A DNA stretch of 64,000 bases from Nocardioides daejeonensis (GCF_003194585.1 NZ_QHKZ01000001.1:124001-188000); one strand, 5' to 3'. Numbered from the stretch's first letter, positions 20,089 to 30,889 are shown. Notes: a model not told the origin generated them from the letters alone. Numbers and translations are program-made.

Positions 20089-22266
20089 ATGCCTCTGGTA
20101 GTGAGGTCCAACCCCGTGTCCCGACTGGCCGAGTCGTCGGCGCGATGGAGCGCCCGGCACCCCTGGCGAGCGGTCGGCACCTGGCTGTTGCTGATCGGTG
20201 TGGCCGTCGGCCTCCTGATGACGGTGCCGACGGTGACGGCCGATGGCTCCGACTACTGGCAGGGCGAGTCTGGGAAAGCCTCTCGGATGACCGAGGAGGC
20301 CGGCCTCGACCTGCCCTTCAGTGAATCGGTGCTGATCACGGGCTCGACGGGGCAGGAGTCCGAGATCGAGCAGGCCGCGAAGGAGGTACGTCGCGAGATG
20401 GCCCGCGTCGACGGAGTGGCTGCCGTGGGTCAGGCCGCGTGGAACCCGGACCACACGGCGATGCTGGTCGACGTCGAGCTCGCCGACACCGAGGTCGACG
20501 TGGCGCCGTTGCAGAAGGTGACGGCCGAGGTCGCCGAGGCCCATCCCGCGCTCGGCATCACCCAGGCCGGTGACAACAGCATCGACGACGCGATCGGCGA
20601 ACTGGTCGCCGACGACCTCCGGTCGGCTGAGATCACCAGCCTCCCGGTGACCCTGCTGCTCATGCTGGTCGCCTTCGGCGCGCTCATCGCTGCCGGCATC
20701 CCGGTGCTGCTCGCTCTCGGCAGCGTGGTCGCCTCGATCGGGATCATCGCTCCCATCTCGCACCTGTGGCCGGCCGAGCAGACGGTGACCAGCATGATCG
20801 TCCTGATCGGCATGGCGGTCGGTGTCGACTACTCGCTCTTCTTCCTGAAGCGGCAGCGGGAGGAGCGGAGCCGCGGTCGCAGCGTGGTCGACGCGGTGGA
20901 GATCGCCGCAGCCACCTCCGGGCACTCGATCCTGGTCTCCGGTGGCGCGGTGATCGCCTCGATGGCCAGCCTGTTCCTCGTGCAGGGCGTTACCTTCGAC
21001 TCGCTGGCCACCAGCGCCATCCTGGTCGTCGCGATCGCGGTCGTCGGCTCGATCACCGTCCTGCCCGCGCTCCTGGTGCTGCTCGGTGACAAGGTCAACC
21101 GCCCGCGTCTCCCGCTGCTGTGGCGTCTCAACCGGCGCGTGGGCACGGGCGGCATCAGCCGGCGCCTCCTGGGGCCTGTCGTCCGGCACCCGCTGGCCGC
21201 TGCCGTGCTCTCCCTGGCCTTCCTCGGCGCGCTGGCAGCTCCGACCCTCGGCATGAAGGTGAGCTCCAGTGGCCTCGAGACCCTGCCCACCTCGATTCCC
21301 CAGGTACGCACCTTCGAGCAGATCGCCGAGCGGTTCCCCGGCCAGATGCTCACCGTCGACGTGGTCGCGAAGGCCGAGCACCCACAGGCGCTGCGGCAGC
21401 GGCTCATCGAGGTGCAGGACGCCGCCGTGGCGAGCGGCCTCGGCATGGAACCGGTCTCCGGCGACCCAGTCCGGGTCTCCGCAGACGGGCGGACCGCCGT
21501 ACTCACCCTGGGCATCGACCACCCCGAGGACTCCGAGGAGGCGGAGAAGGCCGTGGAAGCGCTGCGCAGCAGCGTCGTCCCCGACCACCTGCGTGGTGTC
21601 GCCGACGAGTTCGCCGTGGGCGGGGCCGCCGGTGAGAACTACGACTGGATCCACCAGCTGACCGACCGGATGCCGTGGGTCGTCGGCTTCATCGTGCTCC
21701 TCACCCTGGTCATCATGGGTGTCACCTTCCGCAGCGCGGCCATCGCTCTCCTCTCCGCGCTCCTCAACCTGATGTCGGTGGGTGTCGCCTTCGGGGTGAT
21801 GACCTTGGTCTTCCAGCACGGCTGGGGGAGCGGCGTGCTCGACTTCTCGGCACCCGGCTACCTGATCGAGTGGTTGCCGCTCTTCGTCATGGTGGTGCTG
21901 GTGGGCCTGTCGATGGACTACCACGTCTTCGTGCTCAGCCGCGTGCAGGAGCACGTGCGCGCCGGACTGCCCAGCCGGGTGGCCGTACGCCGCGGCATCG
22001 CCGACACCGCCGGCGTGGTGACCAGCGCGGCTGCCGTGATGGTGGCGGTCTTCTCGATCTTCGCGGTGCTGTCGATGATGGAGATGAAGATGATGGGCGT
22101 GGGGCTGGCGGTCGCGATCCTGGTCGACGCCACGGTGATCCGCCTGGTCGCACTGCCGGCGCTGCTCACGCTGCTGGGCGAGCGCGCCTGGTGGCCGCGC
22201 CGCCCGGTTCCGCCCCGCGGCGAGGTCGTCGAGGTCCCCGGCCCGCTGGTCGCTGCCCGGACCTGA
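20089..22266 (+). CDS. MMPL-family RND transporter
   Basis: 725 residues. Two MMPL halves are visible, each a hydrophobic bundle after a large extracytoplasmic loop. The family motifs are GMAVGVDYSLFFLKRQREER in the first half and VGLSMDYHVFVLSRVQEHV in the second, with Asp residues expected to carry the proton relay. The ATG follows GAGGAG and gives the short basic lead typical of the family. Relatives export lipids, pigments or drugs, so the substrate here is unknown. Divergent transcription from a two-component system suggests regulated expression under membrane stress. Confidence 0.9.
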   Translation: MPLVVRSNPVSRLAESSARWSARHPWRAVGTWLLLIGVAVGLLMTVPTVTADGSDYWQGESGKASRMTEEAGLDLPFSESVLITGSTGQESEIEQAAKEVRREMARVDGVAAVGQAAWNPDHTAMLVDVELADTEVDVAPLQKVTAEVAEAHPALGITQAGDNSIDDAIGELVADDLRSAEITSLPVTLLLMLVAFGALIAAGIPVLLALGSVVASIGIIAPISHLWPAEQTVTSMIVLIGMAVGVDYSLFFLKRQREERSRGRSVVDAVEIAAATSGHSILVSGGAVIASMASLFLVQGVTFDSLATSAILVVAIAVVGSITVLPALLVLLGDKVNRPRLPLLWRLNRRVGTGGISRRLLGPVVRHPLAAAVLSLAFLGALAAPTLGMKVSSSGLETLPTSIPQVRTFEQIAERFPGQMLTVDVVAKAEHPQALRQRLIEVQDAAVASGLGMEPVSGDPVRVSADGRTAVLTLGIDHPEDSEEAEKAVEALRSSVVPDHLRGVADEFAVGGAAGENYDWIHQLTDRMPWVVGFIVLLTLVIMGVTFRSAAIALLSALLNLMSVGVAFGVMTLVFQHGWGSGVLDFSAPGYLIEWLPLFVMVVLVGLSMDYHVFVLSRVQEHVRAGLPSRVAVRRGIADTAGVVTSAAAVMVAVFSIFAVLSMMEMKMMGVGLAVAILVDATVIRLVALPALLTLLGERAWWPRRPVPPRGEVVEVPGPLVAART

Positions 22267-22298
22267 CCAGCGATTGGGTGGGGGAGAGGTGCCGCTGC

Positions 22299-22304
22299 TA
22301 GTCT
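22299..22304 (+). promoter_or_regulatory. -10 element (TAGTCT) for rpsO
   Basis: TAGTCT lies about 110 nt before the rpsO ATG, after the MMPL stop. The resulting leader is long enough for structure, but I see no named motif in it. Confidence 0.4.
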
Positions 22305-22413
22305 TCTCCGGTTGCCCGGAGACGGGCATGCCGTCAGAACGGCCGCGGAACCAGAGAGCCCGAGCAACCCGCTCGGCGCGCCGCGCAACGGACCAGAGGG
22401 AAGGAGTCGCCCG

Positions 22414-22689
22414 ATGTCGATCGGAACCGACGCGGAGACCAAGAAGAAGATCATCGCCGAGTACGGCATGTCCGAGGGTGACACCGGATCCCCCGAGGTG
22501 CAGGTCGCTCTGCTGAGCCACCGCATCTCGCACCTGACCGAGCACCTGAAGCAGCACAAGCACGACCACCACAGCCGTCGTGGCCTGCTCCTGCTGGTCG
22601 GCCAGCGTCGCCGTCTTCTCAACTACCTGCAGAAGACCGACATCAACCGGTACCGCTCCATCGTGGAGCGCCTCGGCCTTCGTCGCTGA
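22414..22689 (+). CDS. rpsO: 30S ribosomal protein S15
   Basis: 91 residues, the expected size. S15 binds 16S rRNA early in 30S assembly. The conserved [32 protein letters not shown] and LLNYLQKTD motifs are intact. The ATG has a strong GGAAGGAG upstream. It is followed by a hairpin and then pnp, the order seen in most bacteria. Confidence 0.97.
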   Translation: MSIGTDAETKKKIIAEYGMSEGDTGSPEVQVALLSHRISHLTEHLKQHKHDHHSRRGLLLLVGQRRRLLNYLQKTDINRYRSIVERLGLRR

Positions 22690-22708
22690 TCAACGCGTCT
22701 CGCGTGGG

Positions 22709-22739
22709 GAAGCGGCCACCGATCGTCGGTGGCCGCTTC
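22709..22739 (+). terminator. hairpin between rpsO and pnp
   Basis: A perfect 14-bp stem (22709-22722 with 22726-22739) has a TCG loop. It can terminate rpsO transcripts. Read-through RNA could also be processed here, as RNase III does in the rpsO-pnp spacer of Streptomyces. Confidence 0.75.
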
Positions 22740-23010
22740 TGCCGCGTCTTGAGGGCCGACGTACCCGCGCATCGACTAGTCTCGATGCTGTACGGCTCAG
22801 CCGTGCACAACTGAATACTGCCTAACCCATAGGAGCGACCCGCACCACGTCAGGCTCGGTCCTCGGTAGTGGCCTTCAGACCGGCGGTGGCCGGCGCTGC
22901 GGGCCTCGATCGAAGACCGGCTGATCCTCGCGGGAACTTCACCGCAAGCTCAGCGCCAACCAGACGGCGGTGAGCGGTTCGCTCCGCGAACAGAAAGCAC
23001 ACGCCTCTTC
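22740..23010 (+). promoter_or_regulatory. pnp promoter and long structured leader
   Basis: This 321-bp spacer holds the rpsO hairpin, then TAGTCT at 22777-22782, then a stem-loop at 22789-22807 (TGTACGGC with GCCGTGCA, loop TCA). The stem-loop would form the very 5' end of the pnp mRNA. The remaining 200 nt have minor inverted repeats and no convincing gene. E. coli and Streptomyces pnp are autoregulated through a 5' hairpin, so a similar role is plausible here. Confidence 0.5.
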
Positions 23011-25254
23011 ATGACCAACGTGGCAGAACCCACCATCTCCGCGGTCGAGACCGTGATCGACAACGGTGCCTTCGGCACCCGCACGGTCAAGTTCGAGACC
23101 GGCCTCCTGGCGCGCCAGGCCGCCGGCTCTGTGACCGCCTACCTCGACGACGACACGATGCTGCTCTCGGCGACCACCGCCGGCAAGCAGCCGAAGGACC
23201 ACTTCGACTTCTTCCCGCTCACCATCGACGTCGAGGAGCGGATGTACGCCGCGGGCCGCATCCCCGGCTCCTTCTTCCGTTCCGAGGGTCGCCCGGGCGA
23301 GGACGCGATCCTCGCCTGCCGCCTGATCGACCGCCCGCTGCGCCCGACCTTCAAGAAGGGGCTGCGCAACGAGGTGCAGGTCGTCATCACGGTGATGGCG
23401 CTGAACCCCGACACCCCCTACGACGTGCTCGCGATCAACGCCGCGTCGATGTCCACCCAGCTCTCCGGCCTGCCGTTCTCCGGCCCGGTCGGCGGCGTGC
23501 GCGTGGCGCTGATCAAGGGCCAGTGGGTCGCCTTCCCGACCCACAGCCAGCTCGAGGAGGCCATCTTCGACATGGTCGTCGCCGGCCGGATCACCGACAC
23601 CGGTGACGTCGCCATCATGATGGTGGAGGCCGAGGCGCCCGAGCAGACCATGGAGCTGCTCGCCGGAGGCGCCCAGGCGCCCACGGAGGAGGTCGTGGCC
23701 AGCGGCCTCGACGCCGCCAAGCCCTTCATCAAGCAGCTCTGCGAGGCGCAGATCCAGCTCGCCGGGGTGGCCGCCAAGCCGGTCCAGGAGTTCCCGATCT
23801 TCCTCGACTACCAGGACGACGTGTACGCCGCCGTCGAGGCCGCCGTGCGTGCCGACGTGGCCGCTGCGATGACGATCGCCGGCAAGCAGGAGCGCGAGGA
23901 GAAGCTCGACGAGATCAAGGCCGCGCTGCTCGAGAAGGTCGGTGCGGACTTCGAGGGTCGCGAGAAGGAGATCGGCGCGGCGTTCCGGTCGCTCAACAAG
24001 GAGGTCGTGCGCGAGCGCGTCCTGCGCGACAAGGTCCGCATCGACGGTCGCGGCCTGGCCGACATCCGCAGCCTGCACGCCGAGGTCGGCGTGGTGCCGC
24101 GGGTGCACGGCTCGGCGCTCTTCGAGCGGGGCGAGACGCAGATCCTGGGTGTCACCACCCTCGACATGCTCAAGATGGAGCAGCAGCTCGACACCCTCTC
24201 GCCCGAGACGCACCGTCGCTACATGCACAAGTACGTCTTCCCGCCGTTCTCCACCGGCGAGACCGGCCGGGTCGGCTCCCCGAAGCGGCGCGAGGTCGGC
24301 CACGGCGCTCTCGCTCGCCGGGCGCTGCTGCCGGTGCTGCCGAGCCGCGAGGAGTTCCCCTACGCGATCCGCCAGCTCTCCGAGGCGATGGGCTCCAACG
24401 GCTCCACCTCGATGGGCTCGGTCTGCGCCTCGACGCTCTCCCTGCTGCAGGCCGGTGTGCCGCTGAAGGCGCCTGTCGCCGGCATCGCCATGGGTCTGAT
24501 CTCCGGTGAGATCGACGGCCAGACGCAGTACGTCGCCCTCACCGACATCCTCGGTGCCGAGGACGCCTTCGGCGACATGGACTTCAAGGTCGCCGGCACC
24601 AAGGAGTTCGTGACCGCGCTGCAGCTCGACACCAAGCTCGACGGCATCCCCGCAGAGGTGCTGGCCGCCGCGCTGACCCAGGCCCGCGACGCGCGCCTGG
24701 CGATCCTCGAGGTCATGAACGAGGCCATCGACGCGCCCGACGAGATGTCGGTGCACGCCCCGCGGATCATCACCGTGAAGGTCCCTGTCGACAAGATCGG
24801 CGAGGTCATCGGGCCCAAGGGCAAGGTGATCAACCAGATCCAGGACGACACCGGCGCCACCCTCTCCATCGAGGACGACGGCACGGTCTACATCGGTGCC
24901 ACCAACGGCGAGGCCGCCGAGGCGGCTCGGGCGGCGGTCAACGCGATCGCGAACCCGACCATGCCGGAGGTCGGCGAGCGCTACCTCGGCACCGTCGTGA
25001 AGACCACCAACTTCGGTGCCTTCGTCTCGCTGCTCCCGGGCAAGGACGGCCTGCTGCACATCAGCAAGCTCCGTTCGCTGGCCGGTGGCAAGCGTGTCGA
25101 GTCCGTCGAGGACGTCCTGGCCGTGGGCCAGAAGGTCCAGGTCCAGATCGCCGAGATCGACGACCGCGGCAAGCTCTCGCTGGTCCCCGTGGTCGAGGAC
25201 GAGTCGGCTCAGCAGGAGTCCGGCGACGCCGCCGAGGGCGACTCGGACGACTGA
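23011..25254 (+). CDS. pnp: polynucleotide phosphorylase (PNPase/GPSI)
   Basis: 747 residues. It degrades RNA phosphorolytically from the 3' end and can add tails. Actinobacterial forms were first described as guanosine pentaphosphate synthetase. Two RNase PH domains are visible: the first with [14 protein letters not shown], the second with [20 protein letters not shown]. They are followed by a KH domain ([16 protein letters not shown]) and an S1 domain ([15 protein letters not shown]). The acidic tail is short. The ribosome site before the ATG is weak, consistent with translational control through the long leader. Confidence 0.96.
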   Translation: MTNVAEPTISAVETVIDNGAFGTRTVKFETGLLARQAAGSVTAYLDDDTMLLSATTAGKQPKDHFDFFPLTIDVEERMYAAGRIPGSFFRSEGRPGEDAILACRLIDRPLRPTFKKGLRNEVQVVITVMALNPDTPYDVLAINAASMSTQLSGLPFSGPVGGVRVALIKGQWVAFPTHSQLEEAIFDMVVAGRITDTGDVAIMMVEAEAPEQTMELLAGGAQAPTEEVVASGLDAAKPFIKQLCEAQIQLAGVAAKPVQEFPIFLDYQDDVYAAVEAAVRADVAAAMTIAGKQEREEKLDEIKAALLEKVGADFEGREKEIGAAFRSLNKEVVRERVLRDKVRIDGRGLADIRSLHAEVGVVPRVHGSALFERGETQILGVTTLDMLKMEQQLDTLSPETHRRYMHKYVFPPFSTGETGRVGSPKRREVGHGALARRALLPVLPSREEFPYAIRQLSEAMGSNGSTSMGSVCASTLSLLQAGVPLKAPVAGIAMGLISGEIDGQTQYVALTDILGAEDAFGDMDFKVAGTKEFVTALQLDTKLDGIPAEVLAAALTQARDARLAILEVMNEAIDAPDEMSVHAPRIITVKVPVDKIGEVIGPKGKVINQIQDDTGATLSIEDDGTVYIGATNGEAAEAARAAVNAIANPTMPEVGERYLGTVVKTTNFGAFVSLLPGKDGLLHISKLRSLAGGKRVESVEDVLAVGQKVQVQIAEIDDRGKLSLVPVVEDESAQQESGDAAEGDSDD

Positions 25255-25282
25255 GGCGTGAGCGTTCCACTACGCATCCGGA

Positions 25283-25314
25283 CGACCGGTCAGCAGGTAT
25301 CTGCTGGCCGGTCG
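25283..25314 (+). terminator. hairpin terminator after pnp
   Basis: A 14-bp stem (25283-25296 with 25301-25314, one G-U pair) has a GTAT loop and begins 28 bp past the pnp stop. It is used here as an argument that the protease gene starts after it. Confidence 0.7.
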
Positions 25315-25320
25315 GCCGTT

Positions 25321-26631
25321 GTGCAGAAGGTCGGCAGCACCCGGACCCTGCGCACGGAGACCGACGAGAGCGGGCGCGTGATCTCCACGATCCGGCGTAC
25401 CGTCCTGCCTGGGGGCCTGCGGGTCGTCACCGAGCAGATGGCCGGCGTCCGCTCGGCCAGCATCGGCGTCTGGGTGGGGGTGGGCTCCCGCCACGAGACG
25501 CCGTCACTGCACGGCTGCTCCCACTTCCTCGAGCACCTGCTCTTCAAGGGCACCCGGGAGCGCTCGGCGATGGACATCTCCGTGGCGCTCGACACGGTCG
25601 GCGGCGAGTTCAACGCCTTCACCGCCAAGGAGTACACCTGCTTCCACGCGCGGGTGCTGGACCACGACCTGCCGATGACCGTCGACGTGCTCGGCGACAT
25701 GATCACCAGCTCGTTGATCGACGACGCCGACGTGGAGGCCGAGCGTGACGTGATCCTCGACGAGATCGCGATGCACGACGACGATCCGGACGACGTGGTG
25801 CACAACCTCTTCGCCTGGCAGGCGTACGGCGACACGCCCCTCGGCCGGCCCATCGCCGGCACCGAGGAGTCGATCACCTCGCTCACCCGGGCGCAGATCA
25901 ATCGCTTCTACCGCAGCCACTACCGGGCCGCCAACATGGTGGTCGCGGTGGCCGGCAACATCGACCACGCGACCGTGGTGCGCGACGTACGCACGGCCTT
26001 CTCGCGCAACGGCTTCCTCAGTGGTGACGAGCAGCCGGTGCGTCCCCGGACCACGGAGCGGGTCCGCCGGGTCCGCGCCGGCGAGGCACACACCAGCCGC
26101 CCCTTGGAGCAGGTCAACCTGGTCCTGGGCGTGCAGGGGGTGACCCGCACCGACGAGCGGCGCTTCGCCCTCGGCGTCCTCTCCACAGCCTTGGGCGGCG
26201 GCACCTCGTCCCGTCTCTTCCAGGAGGTCCGCGAGGCGCGCGGCCTCGCCTACTCGGTCTTCACCTTCGGCAGCAGCTACGCCGATGCCGGCCTCGTCGG
26301 CGTCTCGGTCGGCTGTCTGCCCGGCAAGTACGACGAGGTCCTACGGGTGATCCGTGAGGAGCTCGCCAAGGTGGTCCGCGACGGCATCACCGCCGAGGAG
26401 CTGGCCCGAGGCAAGGGCCAGCTGCGCGGCGGCCTGGTGCTGGGACTGGAGGACTCCGGGTCACGGATGAGCCGTCTCGGCAAGGCCGAGCTCGTCCACG
26501 ACGAGCTGCTCGGCATCGACGAGGTACTGGCTCGCATCGATGCCGTCACTCTCGACGAGGTGCACCAGCTCGCCCGCGATCTCTTCACCCAGCCCGAGGT
26601 GATGGCCGTCGTCGGCCCCGCCACCCCCTGA
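25321..26631 (+). CDS. M16 family zinc metallopeptidase
   Basis: 436 residues from the chosen GTG. The inverted zinc motif is HFLEH (68-72), with the third ligand Glu148 in ERDVILDEI. This is the catalytic pattern of M16 proteases, which degrade peptides inside a clamshell. The second, inactive half lies at the C-terminus. It resembles PepR (Rv2782c) of Mycobacterium tuberculosis, also encoded after pnp. An earlier in-frame GTG at 25258 would place the pnp hairpin inside the coding region, so the later GTG is preferred. Substrates are unknown. Confidence 0.9.
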   Translation: MQKVGSTRTLRTETDESGRVISTIRRTVLPGGLRVVTEQMAGVRSASIGVWVGVGSRHETPSLHGCSHFLEHLLFKGTRERSAMDISVALDTVGGEFNAFTAKEYTCFHARVLDHDLPMTVDVLGDMITSSLIDDADVEAERDVILDEIAMHDDDPDDVVHNLFAWQAYGDTPLGRPIAGTEESITSLTRAQINRFYRSHYRAANMVVAVAGNIDHATVVRDVRTAFSRNGFLSGDEQPVRPRTTERVRRVRAGEAHTSRPLEQVNLVLGVQGVTRTDERRFALGVLSTALGGGTSSRLFQEVREARGLAYSVFTFGSSYADAGLVGVSVGCLPGKYDEVLRVIREELAKVVRDGITAEELARGKGQLRGGLVLGLEDSGSRMSRLGKAELVHDELLGIDEVLARIDAVTLDEVHQLARDLFTQPEVMAVVGPATP

Positions 26632-26633
26632 CC

Positions 26634-26675
26634 CGTGTCGAGTGCGCGCGTTTCACGTGTTGAGTGCGCGCATAT
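26634..26675. repeat. two near-identical 20-bp direct repeats at a convergent gene end
   Basis: A CGTGTYGAGTGCGCGC core occurs at 26634-26653 and again at 26656-26675, a 22-bp period with 17 of 20 matches. TGCGCGC and GCGCGCA within it are also inverted and could form a hairpin between the M16 and methyltransferase genes. Confidence 0.6.
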
Positions 26676-26699
26676 GGCGGCCTAGAGGGTCCGCACCTC

Positions 26700-28054
<1,355 letters not shown>

Positions 28055-28075
28055 GCGGGGTCGCTGCTCGCGAGG

Positions 28076-28099
28076 ACTGCAACTTCTTGCAGTGCAAGA
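28076..28099. promoter_or_regulatory. two overlapping palindromes upstream of M4 protease
   Basis: ACTGCAACTTCTTGCAGT (7-bp arms) at 28076-28093 overlaps TCTTGCAGTGCAAGA (7-bp arms) at 28085-28099. Together they form TTGCA/TGCAA half-sites about 45-70 bp before the TAGTCT element. An activator site for the protease gene is likely; a weak dapB terminator is the alternative. Confidence 0.5.
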
Positions 28100-28141
28100 T
28101 TCTGCGTCGCTCGGGCGGGCTCGGAGGTGGTGCGGCTGACC

Positions 28142-28147
28142 TAGTCT
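28142..28147 (+). promoter_or_regulatory. -10 element (TAGTCT) for M4 protease gene
   Basis: TAGTCT lies 43 nt before the ATG. A CAGGAG ribosome site at 28180-28185 lies between them. Confidence 0.5.
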
Positions 28148-28190
28148 GCTCGATCGGGGAGGGAACCCATCTCGGAACTCAGGAGCAGCA

Positions 28191-29783
28191 ATGCGCACCA
28201 CGCCAGTCTTGGCGGCACTCGCCCTTGTCTCGTCGTCGATCGGCCTGGCGGCCTCGATCTCCCCGGCGCACGCCCATCCGCAGGCGGACCGTCCCGGTGC
28301 GGTGGCCCTGCTCGGCCAGCACCCGGGCGCCGCGAGGGCTACTGAGGGGCAGCGTTTCCACACCCGCAGCACGCTCCGCGACGCCGACGGCACCCGGCAC
28401 GTGCGCCTCGAGCGCACCTACCGCGGCCTGCCGGTCGTCGGTGGAGATCTTGTCGTCCATCAGGCCCCTGCGGGTGCCTTGGAGGGGGTGAGCCAGACGC
28501 TGAAGGCGCCACTCGACCTCGCGGTACGCCCCCTCGTCAAGGAGGGCCGGGCGCAGCGGCGGGGCCTCTCCGCGAAGAACCAGCGCGGCATCGACCGTGC
28601 CAAGGCGGAAGGAGAGCCGACCCTGGTGGTCGACGCCACCGGCGCGCGACCGCGGCTCGCCTGGCAGGTGCTGACCTCGGGGGTCCGGGCCGACGGCACC
28701 CCGAGCCGCCTGGCGACGTACGTCGATGCACGCGAGGGCGGGATCATCCGCAGCGAGGAGCAGATCCACACGGTCGAGGGTCAGGGCCAAGGGCTCTACA
28801 GCGGCACCGTGCCGATCCAGGTCACGCAGTCGGGCGGCAGCTATGTGCTGACCGACCCGGTGCACGGCAACGGCCAGACGGTCGACGTCCAGAACAAGAC
28901 CGACTCGGTGCTGTGCACCCTCCTCGGCCTCATGTGCGCCACCCCGAAGGCATACACGAGCGCTGACACCTCCTTCGGCAACGGCAGCAACTCCAACCGC
29001 GAGTCGGCCGCGGTCGATGCGCACTACGGGGCTGCGCAGACCTGGGACTACTTCGCGCAGGTGCACGGTCGTCAGGGCATCTTCGGCAACGGCACGGGCA
29101 CGCTGAGTCGGGTCCACTACGGCAACAAGTACGTCAATGCCTTCTGGGACGGCGAGAAGATGACCTACGGCGACGGGGACGGCGTCAACTACGGTCCGCT
29201 CGTCTCGCTCGACGTGGCTGGACACGAGATGACCCACGGCGTCACGGAGCACACCGCCAACCTCACCTACTCGGGTGAGTCCGGTGGCCTCAACGAGGCG
29301 ACCTCGGACATCTTCGGCAGCTTGGTGGAGTTCCATGCTGCGAACCCGGCCGACCCGGCCGACTACTTCATCGGCGAGCAGTTCGACCTCGTCCGCCACG
29401 AAGGGCTGCGGCGGATGGACGACCCGGCCAAGGACGGCAACTCGCATTCCTGCTGGAGCAGCTCGACCAAGAACGTGGATGTGCACTACTCCTCGGGTGT
29501 CGGCAACCACTTCTTCTACCTGCTGGCAGAGGGCTCCGGCACGAAGACGATCGGCGGCCGTACGCACACCTCACCGACCTGTGACGGATCGACGATCGCC
29601 GGGATCGGCCGCGACGCGGCGGCACGGATCTGGTTCCGTGCGCTCGACGTCTACATGACCTCCGGCACCACCTACGCCCAGGCCCGTACGGCGACCCTCG
29701 ACGCCGCCACGGACCTCTTCGGTGCCAGCTCTCCCCAGCGCGCTGCCGTCGCCGCCGCCTGGAGCGCCGTGAACGTGAACTAG
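28191..29783 (+). CDS. secreted M4 family (thermolysin-like) metalloprotease
   Basis: 530 residues. A signal peptide ends near AHAHPQ (about 30). The inhibitory FTP/PepSY propeptide follows (about 45-200, GLPVVGGDLVVH). The catalytic domain has HEMTH (345-349) with the downstream glutamate in GGLNEATSD, and the C-terminal domain ends with VGNHFFYLLAEG and the active-site region. It is expected to be a calcium-stabilised extracellular protease that removes its own propeptide. A promoter and palindromic operators lie upstream. The 16-bp gap to the next, convergent gene leaves no terminator. Confidence 0.93.
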   Translation: MRTTPVLAALALVSSSIGLAASISPAHAHPQADRPGAVALLGQHPGAARATEGQRFHTRSTLRDADGTRHVRLERTYRGLPVVGGDLVVHQAPAGALEGVSQTLKAPLDLAVRPLVKEGRAQRRGLSAKNQRGIDRAKAEGEPTLVVDATGARPRLAWQVLTSGVRADGTPSRLATYVDAREGGIIRSEEQIHTVEGQGQGLYSGTVPIQVTQSGGSYVLTDPVHGNGQTVDVQNKTDSVLCTLLGLMCATPKAYTSADTSFGNGSNSNRESAAVDAHYGAAQTWDYFAQVHGRQGIFGNGTGTLSRVHYGNKYVNAFWDGEKMTYGDGDGVNYGPLVSLDVAGHEMTHGVTEHTANLTYSGESGGLNEATSDIFGSLVEFHAANPADPADYFIGEQFDLVRHEGLRRMDDPAKDGNSHSCWSSSTKNVDVHYSSGVGNHFFYLLAEGSGTKTIGGRTHTSPTCDGSTIAGIGRDAAARIWFRALDVYMTSGTTYAQARTATLDAATDLFGASSPQRAAVAAAWSAVNVN

Positions 29784-29799
29784 CTGGCGCTTCGACGGG

Positions 29800-30345
29800 T
29801 CAGGCGAGGGCGGTGTGGAGGCGCACCTGACGGACGCGCCAGGTGCCGTCCCCGGTGAGATCCAGCTCGCGGTGGGCGCCGTCCGGTGCCCAGCCGGCCG
29901 AGGCAAGGAAGGCGCGCCTGGTGTCGTCGGTGCTGGGCAGCCAGGTCACGGCGCGGGTGAACCGGTCGGCGGCGAGCGTGTCTGCAGCCGCCTGGAGGAG
30001 TCGTGAGCCGTGTCCGTGGCGACGCTCGGTGGGGTCGACGGTGAGTTCGTTGAGCTCCCCGTCGGCCACCGGGTCGCAGTCGGGATCCGCGCCGGGCCCG
30101 GTCATCACGAAGCCGGTCACCCGGGCGCGGTCGAGAGCGATGAGGACGCGCTGTCGAGCGTCTGAAGGGCGGGCGAGCGACTGGCGCCACTGCTCCTCGA
30201 ACTGCTCCACCTGCCAGCCCGCCAAGGTCTCGGCAGGGAGCAGGTCGGCGTACTGCTCGCGCCAGGCACGGAGCTGGACGGCGGCGATGGCGGGCGCGTC
30301 GTCGGCCCAAGCCACCCGGACGGACGTGTCGGCGGTAGGGCTCAT
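29800..30345 (-). CDS. GNAT family N-acetyltransferase
   Basis: 181 residues. The acetyl-CoA binding motif RRHGHGSRLLQAAADTL follows the strand ELNELTVDP, the usual GNAT arrangement, and the C-terminal strand AGWAPDGAHRELDL is typical. The acceptor is unknown. The chosen ATG is preceded by AAGGAT at a spacing of 6 nt, similar to three other genes in this window. An upstream ATG at 30381 would lack any signal. Confidence 0.82.
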   Translation of the reverse strand: MSPTADTSVRVAWADDAPAIAAVQLRAWREQYADLLPAETLAGWQVEQFEEQWRQSLARPSDARQRVLIALDRARVTGFVMTGPGADPDCDPVADGELNELTVDPTERRHGHGSRLLQAAADTLAADRFTRAVTWLPSTDDTRRAFLASAGWAPDGAHRELDLTGDGTWRVRQVRLHTALA

Positions 30346-30413
30346 GGCTCCATCCTTGCAACCGCCCCCGGCGCCCCCCACGGCGGGGGAGTGATCTGGG
30401 TCACCTGAGGTGC

Positions 30414-30419
30414 TACGGT
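30414..30419 (+). promoter_or_regulatory. candidate -10 element (TACGGT)
   Basis: TACGGT overlaps the GTG at 30418, so that codon cannot be the start of the following gene. The transcript would begin near 30426. Confidence 0.35.
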
Positions 30420-30495
30420 GTCCGGGCCCGTCGGCCGCCTACCGGTGGTCGCCGTGGCAGTCCACCTGACCTCGACCATGGCGATGATCTCGAAC

Positions 30496-30864
30496 ATGAC
30501 GATGACTGACCTTCCCGGCACCCTCCCGGTGCCCCGGCCGCGGGCCTGGCGTATCGCCGCCCAGTTGCCCGCCCCCGCCGCCCGTGGAGCGACCATCGGC
30601 GAGCTGGGCCTGTTGCTCGACGTGGTCGAGTACGACCAGGGCGACGTACATGTGCAGCTTTCGCCGGCTCCGGCCCGCTCCGCATGGCACGAGGAGATCT
30701 GCGACGGTCTGCAGCGTCTGCTCGCCGAGCACGGCTACCGTCGGGTCGACGTCGAGCTGCTGTTGGCGCCCATGACGGGCCCGGCGCGCGACGCGGTCAA
30801 CCAGGCCCGCAACACCCTCGGTACGGCGCTCCGCCCCGGGCTCTCCTGGCTCCGCCGCCGCTGA
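30496..30864 (+). CDS. PaaD/DUF59-like protein lacking the active cysteine
   Basis: About 122 residues. The order of motifs resembles DUF59 (MIP18/PaaD) Fe-S assembly proteins: AWRIAAQLPAP, then IGELGLLLDVV, then VHVQLSPAPA, then HGYRRVDVELLLAP. The family normally has a conserved Cys in a SGCP-type motif, and here that position reads ARSAW. The C-terminal zinc cysteines of PaaD are also missing. No phenylacetate genes are nearby. Several ATG codons are possible (30478, 30484, 30496, 30502) with no clear ribosome site. The family link is my reading of motif order and needs a profile search. Confidence 0.45.
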   Translation: MTMTDLPGTLPVPRPRAWRIAAQLPAPAARGATIGELGLLLDVVEYDQGDVHVQLSPAPARSAWHEEICDGLQRLLAEHGYRRVDVELLLAPMTGPARDAVNQARNTLGTALRPGLSWLRRR

Positions 30865-30889
30865 GCTCGCCGTCCCCGGCGGCTCGCGA

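Noticed and set aside
22869..22970. Possible 33-codon leader peptide in the pnp spacer (GTG start)
   Set aside because: No ribosome site, unremarkable composition and no overlap with pnp. The frame is likely chance.
25258..25320. Earlier GTG start for the M16 protease
   Set aside because: It would put the 14-bp pnp hairpin inside the coding region and add an unconserved lead. The later GTG fits the family length better.
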